DNA from: an uncultured Prevotellaceae bacterium
Lineage (GTDB): Bacteria > Bacteroidota > Bacteroidia > Bacteroidales > Bacteroidaceae
Length of the DNA: 64,000 nucleotides
Assembly (NCBI GenBank): GCA_946185485.1
Contig: CAMHJQ010000002.1
Span: forward strand, 1-64,000
Direction: 5' to 3'
The stretch's first letter is position 1; the number at the start of each line of letters is the position of its first letter. The notes under the pieces were generated by a model. It did no database searches. It saw nothing but the letters and a program-made list of their open reading frames with translations, and was not told the origin of the DNA. This document shows, one piece after another, positions 7,021 to 14,386 of the stretch. Position numbers and translations under genes: made by a program.

Positions 7021-7066
7021 CAGCCCGGATATTGGCATCAAAACCAATATCCGGGCTGTCAGCCTT
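7021..7066 (+). terminator. Strong hairpin terminator of the VapE cassette
   Basis: A perfect 15-bp stem, CAGCCCGGATATTGG (7021-7035) with 7044-7058 and an 8-nt loop, begins 25 bp after the amidase stop. It is followed by a short T-rich stretch (CAGCCTTTT). Confidence 0.8.
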
Positions 7067-7124
7067 TTGCGAAACAGCGCGTAACAGCGTGCCTCTAGGA
7101 CACAATTACTATGTTTGCAACATG

Positions 7125-7298
7125 AAGAGTTACCACTGAGCGTTGAAGGTGTGCTGAAGAAGGTTTCGTTTTGATGACGATGATGAACCTCTCCGCTTCG
7201 CTCCGAGAACCCTCACCGTCATCAAAACGATGAAAAAGGGCTGCGCAAGGAAACGTCAGAAACTGAAGGAAAAAGTTGGTACGATAATAATTGGTTTG
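7125..7298 (+). ncRNA. Candidate IS110 bridge RNA region
   Basis: IS110 elements encode a structured bridge RNA in a non-coding end. Here the region upstream of the transposase has a perfect 14-bp stem, 7166-7179 paired with 7217-7230, enclosing a 37-nt loop. A -7-like box TATGTTTG lies at 7110-7117, placing a start near 7124. The two-loop architecture of known bridge RNAs could not be verified by eye; the boundaries are approximate. Confidence 0.35.
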
Positions 7299-7306
7299 TA
7301 TCTTTG
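7299..7306 (+). promoter_or_regulatory. -7 box TATCTTTG for the IS110 transposase
   Basis: An exact TAnnTTTG match 48 bp before the transposase ATG, with a TTGG near 7276 at about 19 bp spacing as a possible -33 element. Confidence 0.5.
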
Positions 7307-7354
7307 TAAGTGCAAAAAAAAACAATATACATTCACAATTAAAACCGTACCGAG

Positions 7355-8422
7355 ATGCAAAGTAACAAAATTTCCTTCAAAGGACAAAACATTTACGTCG
7401 GAATTGACGTACATTTGAAGACGTGGCACGTGACAACGCTCACTGAGAGCGGCTACAAGTACTCATTCGCTCAGCATTCTGATGCAAAAGAGCTCTTTGA
7501 CAGACTGAACAAGAAATTCCCCGAGGCACACTTTAAGTCAGCCTATGAGACGGGATTCTGTGGGTTCTCCGTCCATTATGCGCTGACGGCACATGGCTTC
7601 GAGAACATCGTAGTCAACCCTGCAGACATTCCGACGACAGGTAAGGAAAAGGCAATGAAGACGGATGCCGTAGACTCCGAGAAGATTGCCTGGTCACTGA
7701 AGCGTGGCGAACTGACCGGTATCTACATCAAGGACAAGTGCTATATGGACGACACGAACCTGATACGCCTGCGACAACGGTTTATCAGGGACCTCTCACG
7801 GCAGAAGAACAGGACAAAGCACCTGCTCTATACGCAAGGCGTTGCATATCCTGAACGTTTCAGCAAAAAGGGCACACACTGGTCTCGGAACCTTATGAAA
7901 TGGCTGCGTGAGGATGTGGAATTGCTTTCAGATGAGAAACGGACGCTCATGCTGCTTTGCAATCAGGTAGAGAACATCAGGAAGGATATACTGGCCATTA
8001 CCCGTGAAATACGCCGTTTGAGCACGGCGGACAAGTACAAAGAAAACTTCTCCCTGCTGTCATCCGTGCCAGGATTTGGGCTGATAACCTCTATGTCAAT
8101 ACTGACGGAGTATGACAACAATCTCATGCGTTTCCCCAATGAACGCAAATTTGTCGCCATCCTGGGCCTCATCCCGACATGCCACGATTCTGGCGAGAAG
8201 AAAGTAAATGGAGTGAAGACCTTTAGAGGCAACAAACAACTCGGCCCGCTGATTGTAGAGGCAAGCTGGGTGGCCATCCGCAGAGACTATCAGCTGGGAT
8301 GCTATTACACCAACTGCTGTCAGAGCATGAACCCTCAGAAGGCTATCATCAAGGTGGCTAGAAAACTTGCTTGTAAGGCTTATGCCGTCATGAAGACGAA
8401 GAAAACGTATGTACTGTCTTAA
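7355..8422 (+). CDS. IS110-family transposase (DEDD recombinase)
   Basis: The 355-residue protein has the two-part IS110 layout. The N-terminal RuvC-like DEDD domain (about 1-170) starts with YVGIDVHLKTWHV (first acidic residue D18) and includes KTDAVDSEKIA (D104, D107). The C-terminal Transposase_20 domain (about 225-320) has LLSSVPGFGLITSMSILTE and GLIPTCHDSG. IS110 enzymes move their element as a circular form guided by an element-encoded bridge RNA. Length is complete for the family, with no frameshift, so the element may be active. It sits between the VapE cassette terminator and a possible mobilisation-gene remnant. Confidence 0.95.
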   Translation: MQSNKISFKGQNIYVGIDVHLKTWHVTTLTESGYKYSFAQHSDAKELFDRLNKKFPEAHFKSAYETGFCGFSVHYALTAHGFENIVVNPADIPTTGKEKAMKTDAVDSEKIAWSLKRGELTGIYIKDKCYMDDTNLIRLRQRFIRDLSRQKNRTKHLLYTQGVAYPERFSKKGTHWSRNLMKWLREDVELLSDEKRTLMLLCNQVENIRKDILAITREIRRLSTADKYKENFSLLSSVPGFGLITSMSILTEYDNNLMRFPNERKFVAILGLIPTCHDSGEKKVNGVKTFRGNKQLGPLIVEASWVAIRRDYQLGCYYTNCCQSMNPQKAIIKVARKLACKAYAVMKTKKTYVLS

Positions 8423-8753
8423 TGGGACGACTAACAATATGCATAACAACAGGTACATAAGTCGGACAGACTTCTCATATATTACAATGACCACTAGACC
8501 CTAGTGATGAGTCAGCAAGACTACATCTTTACACAGTTTGTGGCATTATTCTCCAAGATCTGAAGAAGTAATCTGATGAGTGGCCAAGGCTCACTACATC
8601 TAATAGAAGTTTGATCCGGCTTACCTGTTGCTTATGCAATTGTCCAGATGCAGTAAGAATGTGTCTGGAAGGGGATTTCTTGATAGAAAACACGTATATA
8701 AAGGTAAAAAACGAGAATTAACAATTAAACAATGCTAAAAATGAACCAATTAT

Positions 8754-8942
8754 TTGGTTTGCAACATAGAAGAGGGTCTATCCCCGTGTGCGCGCTCTGA
8801 GCAACAAAAGCATAACGAACCGTCAATAGGAATTCCTTCATTGGGATTGTTTGACACGAACAATCCCGTCTATGACCCTGTCGAGGAAGAGTTTCGCAGA
8901 AGGATGCAGCGGAAGAAAAAGAAGCGTGGGCCGAGATTGTAA
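8754..8942 (+). pseudogene. Possible C-terminal remnant of a relaxase/mobilisation gene
   Basis: A frame with no convincing start codes for a 40-residue tail (SIGIPSLGLFDTNNP, then DPVEEEFRRRMQRKKKKRG). A glycine/phenylalanine linker and EEEFRRRMQRKKKKRG end like this resembles the C-termini of Bacteroidales mobilisation relaxases and related MobB-type proteins. I call it from resemblance only. It is cut at its left side close to the proposed right end of the IS110 element and followed by a proper terminator at 8957, so it is probably the 3' end of a gene whose 5' part has been lost. Confidence 0.35.
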
Positions 8943-8956
8943 GTGCTTATCAATAG

Positions 8957-8988
8957 GTGCTCCATTTAAGTTACTGGAGCACTCTTTT
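8957..8988 (+). terminator. Rho-independent terminator after the remnant gene
   Basis: A perfect 8-bp stem GTGCTCCA / TGGAGCAC (8957-8964, 8975-8982) with a 10-nt loop is followed by TCTTTT. Confidence 0.75.
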
Positions 8989-9031
8989 CAATGCTTCATT
9001 GTTAAAGATTGCAATAAAACACATAGAAACT

Positions 9032-9061
9032 TTTGTTTTTGCATTATATTCGCTAAATTTG
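9032..9061 (+). promoter_or_regulatory. Promoter of the HTH/Type IIG/DUF1016 operon
   Basis: A consensus -33 TTTG at 9032-9035 and a -7 TAAATTTG at 9054-9061, spaced 18 bp, lie 40 bp before the XRE regulator start. This is one of the best-matched promoters in the window. Confidence 0.75.
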
Positions 9062-9101
9062 CACACAGTACGCCTAATTTTATACAAAACGACTTAGAAC
9101 A

Positions 9102-9308
9102 ATGGATAATCCGCATTATAACCGCATAAAAGCAGTGTTAGCTGAGAAAAACAAAACAGGAACATGGCTTTCTGAACAGATGGGCAGGAATATTGGAACC
9201 GTATCACGATGGATGACAAACAAGGTGCAGCCATCGGTAGAACAGCTGTATGATATCGCTAAACATCTTGATGTGGATGTCAGGGAATTGTTGGTGGCAT
9301 CAAAATAA
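9102..9308 (+). CDS. XRE-family HTH regulator of the restriction operon
   Basis: The 68-residue protein is one compact Cro/C1-type HTH. NRIKAVLAEKNKTGTWLSEQ gives helices 1-2, GRNIGTVSRWMTNKVQPSVE the turn, recognition helix and loop, and LYDIAKHLDVDVRELL the last helices. It lies 8 bp ahead of the large methylase gene and directly behind a strong promoter, the usual place and size of controller (C) proteins that delay expression of a restriction enzyme until the host is methylated. That role is inferred from context; the operator was not identified. Confidence 0.85.
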   Translation: MDNPHYNRIKAVLAEKNKTGTWLSEQMGRNIGTVSRWMTNKVQPSVEQLYDIAKHLDVDVRELLVASK

Positions 9309-9316
9309 TGTAGACG

Positions 9317-12300
9317 ATGGAGAACAACGAATTACGCCCCATTCAGGTGGTAAACAAAATATATCTGAAACAGCCTGTCGGAGAAAATGACATCAAAAGT
9401 TTCAGGAGTGCCATGCGGAAGATGCTGAAGAACGTCAATGCAAATGAAAGCGAGGAACACAATAAAAATCTTGTGATGGAATTCCTTTCAAATGCATTCT
9501 ATAAAAACACCAATGCGATTAACACCAAGGGTAAGACTGATGCTGCTATTTATGAATCGCCAGATTCTATTCATAGCCATGCCCTCGTACTTATAGAGGC
9601 TAAAGGACCTGGACGGCCAGATATGGCAAAGCGTTCGGAACTGAATTGCAAAGCACTGCATGAATTAATCCTTTATTATATCCGAGAGGAGGAGATTAAT
9701 CATAATACGAAAATAAAACATCTTATCATCACTAATTGCCTTGAGTGGTTCGTATTCGACAAGGCTTGTTTCTATCGGTTTTTCCTCGCTAACAAGAAAT
9801 TCAAGAATGAGGTGCTTGAGGCAGACCGGGAGAACACGACGGATTATGTTTACGAAAAAGTAATCCGCAGAAAGGTGGAAGAAGTAAAACACATGTTGAA
9901 ATACACATACTTCGACCTGTCGGACTACAAAGGAAAACTGGATGATGATGCCATATTGACTTCCAGAAAGTTCATATCCATCTACAAACTACTATCTCCA
10001 ACGCATCTGTTGAAACTGCCATTCCAGAATGACCATAACGCCCTTAACCGAGGGTTCTATAACGAGTTGCTTTACATTATGGGCGTTGAAGAAGTCACTG
10101 ATGACAAGATGAAGAAAATCAAGCGTCTGAAAACCAAGCGGCAGCCTTACTCTCTGGTTGAACAAGCCATTTCCCATTTAGACGGATACGACCTCTTCGA
10201 AGAGCAAGACCTGTTTGATGCGGCATTGGGATTGGTACTTGTTTGGGTAAACAGACTCCTGTTTTTAAAGTTGCTGGAGTCTCAATTGCTCACCTTCAAT
10301 AAGGGCGCAACATCCAAGCTGCTGATTAGCTCTCGTATTCCAGACTATGACATCTTGAATGACTTGTTTATGAAAGTGTTGGCCGTTCCTACAGAGCAAC
10401 GCAATGAGGAATTTCGAGAGGCATTTAAGGATGTGCCCTATTTGAATAGTTCCCTGTTTGAAAAGTCTGAATTAGAAATAAAGTATTTCCCCGTCAGCGG
10501 CATCCGGTTGGGCGAAATGGAGGTGATGGCGCAGACAGCCGTCAAGGATGGCAACGGTAAACGGATGAAAGGACTGATGCCAACACTCGACTACCTGTTT
10601 CGTTTCCTTGACGCATTTGACTTCGGTGTTGAGAAGCAGAGCAATGATAGCCCGCTGCGACAAGATAGCAAGACCATCATCAATGCGTCAGTGTTGGGAA
10701 AGATTTTCGAGAAGATAAATGGCTACAAGGACGGCTCATTTTTCACGCCAGGCTATATCACGCAGTATATCTGCCGAAAGACATTGCGCAGGGCCGTAGT
10801 GAACCGCTTCAACGAAGTGAAAGGTTGGAAGTGTAACGACTTCTTTGAACTCTGCGACCAAGTGGGAACAGACAGGGACAGCCGCACGGAAGCTAACCAA
10901 ATAATTAACAGTTTGAAAATCTGCGACCCAGCCGTAGGCAGCGGACATTTTCTTGTATCTGCTCTCAATGAGTTGATTGCTATTAAGAGAGAGATGGGGG
11001 TGCTGCAAGACCACAGAGAGAAGCCAAGACCAATTGGAGAGTACATCACGGTAGAGAACGATGAACTCATTGTGACCGATGAAGACGGCGACACTTTTAT
11101 ATATGATCCCAAGGACCCGCCTAGCCAGCGTGTACAGGAGACTTTGTTTGAAGAAAAACGTACCATTATCGAAAACTGTCTCTTTGGCGTTGACCTTAAT
11201 CCCAAAAGCGTCGAGATTTGTCAGCTCCGCCTGTGGATAGAATTGCTGAAGAATGCCTATTATTACAAAAATGAACAGACAGGGGAGAAAGTTCTTCAGA
11301 CGCTCCCGAACATCGACATTAACATCAAGTGTGGGAACTCTCTTCTTAACAGGACTCCCTTTAATGTTGACATCCGTCAGGTCTTGGCCGCAACCAATCT
11401 CACCATTACGAAATACAAACAAGACGTAAACAACTATAAGCGTACAGCCAACAAAGAAGCAAAGGCACGACTAAAACACGACATTGACATTATTAAGTCA
11501 TTTTTGGCAAAAGGAATCAGCGAAAACACTCCAGTCTATAAGAAATGGCTTTCTGTTGCTAAGGAACTGAGCGATATGCGGCAGAAAAGTTTGCTCTTCC
11601 GTGATGCTAAGAATAAAAAAGGCAGCTATGCCAAGAAACTTGCTGCCCTGGAGAAAGAAGAGACAAAGCTGAAACGTCTTGTGGACGAAATACGAGATAA
11701 TAAGGTATATACCAATGCTTTTGAGTGGAGGTATGAGATTCCTGACGTACTTGACGATAAAGGAGTGTTTCTGGGCTTCGATGCAATTATAGGTAATCCA
11801 CCATACATCAGTCTGGAAAAGCTAACGGAAGATGTCAAAGCTTACTCAAAGATGCATCAGATGGATGAAGAGGAGAAGAAGGATATTCCAACGTATAACA
11901 CCTTGGAGTCGAGGGGTGACATTTATAGCCTATTTGTTGAGAGGGGCTTACAACTCCTGAAGAAAGACGGTCTGTTGGCATATATCTTACCCAATAAGTG
12001 GATGAAGGTAGGGTATGGTAAGCCGCTACGTCAGCTATTCCTCAAACAGAATCTGACTCAGGTGATAGACTTTGATGACAACCAGATTTTTACAGATGCC
12101 ACAACCTATACTTGCATCATCCGTATGACCAAAGCAGAAAGCACTGGCGAGATACATAGTTCTACTATCCGCAAAGTCAACTCTGAGACATTGGCGGAAG
12201 ACGTAGAAGAAAGGAAGAAAACGTTCCAAACCAGCGAACTAAACGACGGCATTTGGATTATTTCGTCAAGAGAAGACTTTGAGAAGGCTGAAGCGTATAA

Positions 12301-13126
12301 AAAGAAAATGGGAACGCTTCGAGAGTTTCTTGGCTACGATTCAAACTATGGTATTAAGGTAGGGTTTTCAAAAGCTTTCAATGTATCAATAGATACAGCC
12401 AACCGACTCATTGCAGAAAATGCCTCTGCATCAGAAATACTTCGGCCTTTCATGCAAGGACGGGGGATGACTCCATTTGGAAAGCCCGTAACGGCATCTT
12501 ATCTACTTTTTATTCCCAAAGGCTTTACAGCAAAAGCGTTTGGACTAAATCCTGAGGATAAGGAGGACAGGGAGAAAATGCCAGACGAGCATGAAGCCTG
12601 GACGTGGTTTGAAAGTAGATATCCATCCGTCGCCCATTGGCTGTTGCAGTTTAAGGACGAAACTTCCAAACGCACTGACAAAGGTGATTATTGGTGGGAA
12701 CTGCGGGCTTGCGCTTATTATAGCGAGTTCAGCCAGCCCAAAATATTTTATCAAAGATTCCAAGTAAAACCATGTTTTATTTATGATGAAAAAACTGTGT
12801 TCTGCAATGATTCGCTTTATTTTCTTTCTGTAAAAGACAAAGCATTGCTTGCTCTTCTATGTTCAAACATGGGTTGGTGGCTGATTTCCAATTATTGCCC
12901 TCGCATACAGAACGGTTATCAGTTGATTTGGGACAACTTCAAGCAGATAAGCATTCCTTCTGAACTGCCTCCACGTTTGGGCGAGTTGGCAGACCTGCTC
13001 ATGCAGGATGTGGAACAGAAGAAGAAAGAGGATTATGCCACTCATCTGCGAGAAGTCAACGAAATAGTTGACGGATTATATTATGATGCGATTAAGGGCA
13101 CTGTAATAGATGGCGTAGCAGTATAG
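9317..13126 (+). CDS. Type IIG-like restriction-modification enzyme (nuclease plus N6-adenine methylase)
   Basis: The 1,269-residue protein has the layout of Type IIG enzymes. A PD-(D/E)XK-like nuclease motif is present at the N-terminus (D75 in KTDAAIY and E94-x-K96 in LIEAKG), a helical connector follows, and then an N6-adenine methylase core. The methylase core has motif I DPAVGSGHF at 537-545 and motif IV NPPY at 827-830. The roughly 400-residue C-terminus would be the target-recognition region, with conserved-looking blocks such as YFLSVKD and NGYQLIWDNFKQI. Such proteins cut unmethylated DNA and methylate one strand of their site. The site cannot be predicted. The gene is 8 bp from the HTH gene and 5 bp from the DUF1016 gene, so all three form one transcript. 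PglX-type methylases are an alternative, but the nuclease motif argues against that. Confidence 0.85.
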   Translation: MENNELRPIQVVNKIYLKQPVGENDIKSFRSAMRKMLKNVNANESEEHNKNLVMEFLSNAFYKNTNAINTKGKTDAAIYESPDSIHSHALVLIEAKGPGRPDMAKRSELNCKALHELILYYIREEEINHNTKIKHLIITNCLEWFVFDKACFYRFFLANKKFKNEVLEADRENTTDYVYEKVIRRKVEEVKHMLKYTYFDLSDYKGKLDDDAILTSRKFISIYKLLSPTHLLKLPFQNDHNALNRGFYNELLYIMGVEEVTDDKMKKIKRLKTKRQPYSLVEQAISHLDGYDLFEEQDLFDAALGLVLVWVNRLLFLKLLESQLLTFNKGATSKLLISSRIPDYDILNDLFMKVLAVPTEQRNEEFREAFKDVPYLNSSLFEKSELEIKYFPVSGIRLGEMEVMAQTAVKDGNGKRMKGLMPTLDYLFRFLDAFDFGVEKQSNDSPLRQDSKTIINASVLGKIFEKINGYKDGSFFTPGYITQYICRKTLRRAVVNRFNEVKGWKCNDFFELCDQVGTDRDSRTEANQIINSLKICDPAVGSGHFLVSALNELIAIKREMGVLQDHREKPRPIGEYITVENDELIVTDEDGDTFIYDPKDPPSQRVQETLFEEKRTIIENCLFGVDLNPKSVEICQLRLWIELLKNAYYYKNEQTGEKVLQTLPNIDINIKCGNSLLNRTPFNVDIRQVLAATNLTITKYKQDVNNYKRTANKEAKARLKHDIDIIKSFLAKGISENTPVYKKWLSVAKELSDMRQKSLLFRDAKNKKGSYAKKLAALEKEETKLKRLVDEIRDNKVYTNAFEWRYEIPDVLDDKGVFLGFDAIIGNPPYISLEKLTEDVKAYSKMHQMDEEEKKDIPTYNTLESRGDIYSLFVERGLQLLKKDGLLAYILPNKWMKVGYGKPLRQLFLKQNLTQVIDFDDNQIFTDATTYTCIIRMTKAESTGEIHSSTIRKVNSETLAEDVEERKKTFQTSELNDGIWIISSREDFEKAEAYKKKMGTLREFLGYDSNYGIKVGFSKAFNVSIDTANRLIAENASASEILRPFMQGRGMTPFGKPVTASYLLFIPKGFTAKAFGLNPEDKEDREKMPDEHEAWTWFESRYPSVAHWLLQFKDETSKRTDKGDYWWELRACAYYSEFSQPKIFYQRFQVKPCFIYDEKTVFCNDSLYFLSVKDKALLALLCSNMGWWLISNYCPRIQNGYQLIWDNFKQISIPSELPPRLGELADLLMQDVEQKKKEDYATHLREVNEIVDGLYYDAIKGTVIDGVAV

Positions 13127-13131
13127 TAATT

Positions 13132-14268
13132 ATGGCGGACAAGAAAAAAGCAAAACATACAGAAATATCTGTTCTATATAACTTGCCAGATAATTGGGCA
13201 GAAGAGACGGCGTTTTCATTCGATCATCTGTCAGAACTGGTGTTGCAGTTGCACGATTCTGCCTATTCGGCAACCGTGAAGGCGATAAACCGCTTTGCCA
13301 CGATAAGAAACTATGTCATTGGATTCTATATTGTGGAATATGAACAGCATGGCAATGACCGCGCCAAGTATGGCGACCGACTGCTGAAGCGTTTGGCAGA
13401 GCGTGTGAACAGAAGGGGAATCAACGAAACTTTGCTCACAAATAGCCGTAAGTTCTATTTGACTTATCCCCAAATAAAAGACTACCTGACTGCAATTTCT
13501 CCGACGGCATCGGAGAAATCTGCCGAAAAAAGTCCGACGCTGTCGGATAAATTCATCACACCAGCTACAGAGCTTGTTTCCATGCTCTCTTTTTCTCATA
13601 TTGTTGAGATTCTGACCGTCGATGACCCTTTGGCTCGATTTTTCTACGAGACAGAGTGCATCCGCTGTTGCTGGAACGTGAAAGAGCTGCGTAGACAGAT
13701 TTCGACAAATCTCTATTTTCGTGCTGGTGTAAGCAAAAATCCCCAACTGCTGATAGACAGAACGGAGAAAAACAGTTTGCCAGCATTAACCATCAGGGAT
13801 CCATTCTCATTTGAGTTCCTTGGCTTACGCCCTGAAGCATTTACAGAAAACGATTTGGAGAATGCCTTGATAGGACATCTACAAGAGTTCCTGCTCGAAA
13901 TGGGCAAAGGGTTCTGCTTCGAGGCAAGGCAGAAACGGATGATTATCGACGATGAATACTACTTTGCCGACTTGGTGTTCTACAATCGTATCCTGCACTG
14001 CAATGTTATCATCGAACTGAAAGACGACGAGTTCCGCCATTCCGACCTCAGTCAGCTTAATGCCTACGTCTCATATTTCAGGGAGAACGAGATGAACCCA
14101 GGGGACAATCCTCCTGTGGGCATACTGCTTTGCACTCGCAAAGGCGACAAAATGGTGGAGTATGCTCTGGCTGGCATGGACAACAACCTGTTTGTCTCCA
14201 CCTATATGCTTTCGTTGCCAGACAAGAAAACACTACAGGACTTTCTGTTAAGGGAGATTAGCAAATGA
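13132..14268 (+). CDS. DUF1016/YhcG-type PD-(D/E)XK nuclease
   Basis: The 378-residue protein has the DUF1016 two-domain form. The N-terminal helical domain (about 20-120) carries LHDSAYSATVKAINRF and RLAERVNRRGINETLL. The C-terminal YhcG nuclease (about 205-378) carries SFEFLGL, then GFCFEARQKRMIIDDEYY, ADLVFYNR (D280) and VIIELK (E295, K297). These form the D-ExK site of PD-(D/E)XK nucleases. Between the domains the linker SPTASEKSAEKSPTLSDK is coded by DNA forming two hairpins. YhcG-like proteins commonly accompany Type I restriction loci and are suspected recombination or defence nucleases. Here the gene is 5 bp behind a Type IIG-like gene. Function is inferred. Confidence 0.88.
   Translation: MADKKKAKHTEISVLYNLPDNWAEETAFSFDHLSELVLQLHDSAYSATVKAINRFATIRNYVIGFYIVEYEQHGNDRAKYGDRLLKRLAERVNRRGINETLLTNSRKFYLTYPQIKDYLTAISPTASEKSAEKSPTLSDKFITPATELVSMLSFSHIVEILTVDDPLARFFYETECIRCCWNVKELRRQISTNLYFRAGVSKNPQLLIDRTEKNSLPALTIRDPFSFEFLGLRPEAFTENDLENALIGHLQEFLLEMGKGFCFEARQKRMIIDDEYYFADLVFYNRILHCNVIIELKDDEFRHSDLSQLNAYVSYFRENEMNPGDNPPVGILLCTRKGDKMVEYALAGMDNNLFVSTYMLSLPDKKTLQDFLLREISK
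13495..13547. repeat. Two hairpins inside the DUF1016 linker coding region
   Basis: A perfect 10-bp stem, ATTTCTCCGA (13495-13504) with 13510-13519 and a 5-nt loop, is followed by TCCGAC / GTCGGA (13533-13547, 3-nt loop). Both encode the SPT.SEK-type linker between the two domains. Confidence 0.6.
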
Positions 14269-14368
14269 AAGAGACTAGATTCAAAGATACAGAACTTGGA
14301 ATGAAATAGATCAGGGGTTCAGTGATTCATTCTTCATAATAAATAATGTGTAGTTCGAAAAAATTAAT

Positions 14369-14376
14369 TATCTTTG
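14369..14376 (+). promoter_or_regulatory. -7 box TATCTTTG for the AlbA_2-type gene
   Basis: An exact TAnnTTTG match whose last base is 10 bp before the ATG at 14387, so the transcript would be almost leaderless. It separates this gene from the restriction operon ending at 14268. Confidence 0.5.
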
Positions 14377-14386
14377 CTAGCGAAAT

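Larger units (their letters stand above)
7103..8774 (+). mobile_element. IS110-family element (ends inferred)
   Basis: The transposase at 7355-8422 defines an IS110-type element. The ends are not certain because this family has no long terminal inverted repeats and makes no long target duplication. An imperfect direct repeat with the shared core GTTTGCAACAT(A)GAAGAG occurs at 7103-7129 and 8747-8774. If these mark the two ends the unit is about 1.65 kb, slightly long for the family. The left non-coding part is structured (see candidate bridge RNA). The right non-coding part, 8423-8746, holds no gene; a small hairpin CACTAG-ACC-CTAGTG lies near 8493-8507. Confidence 0.6.
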
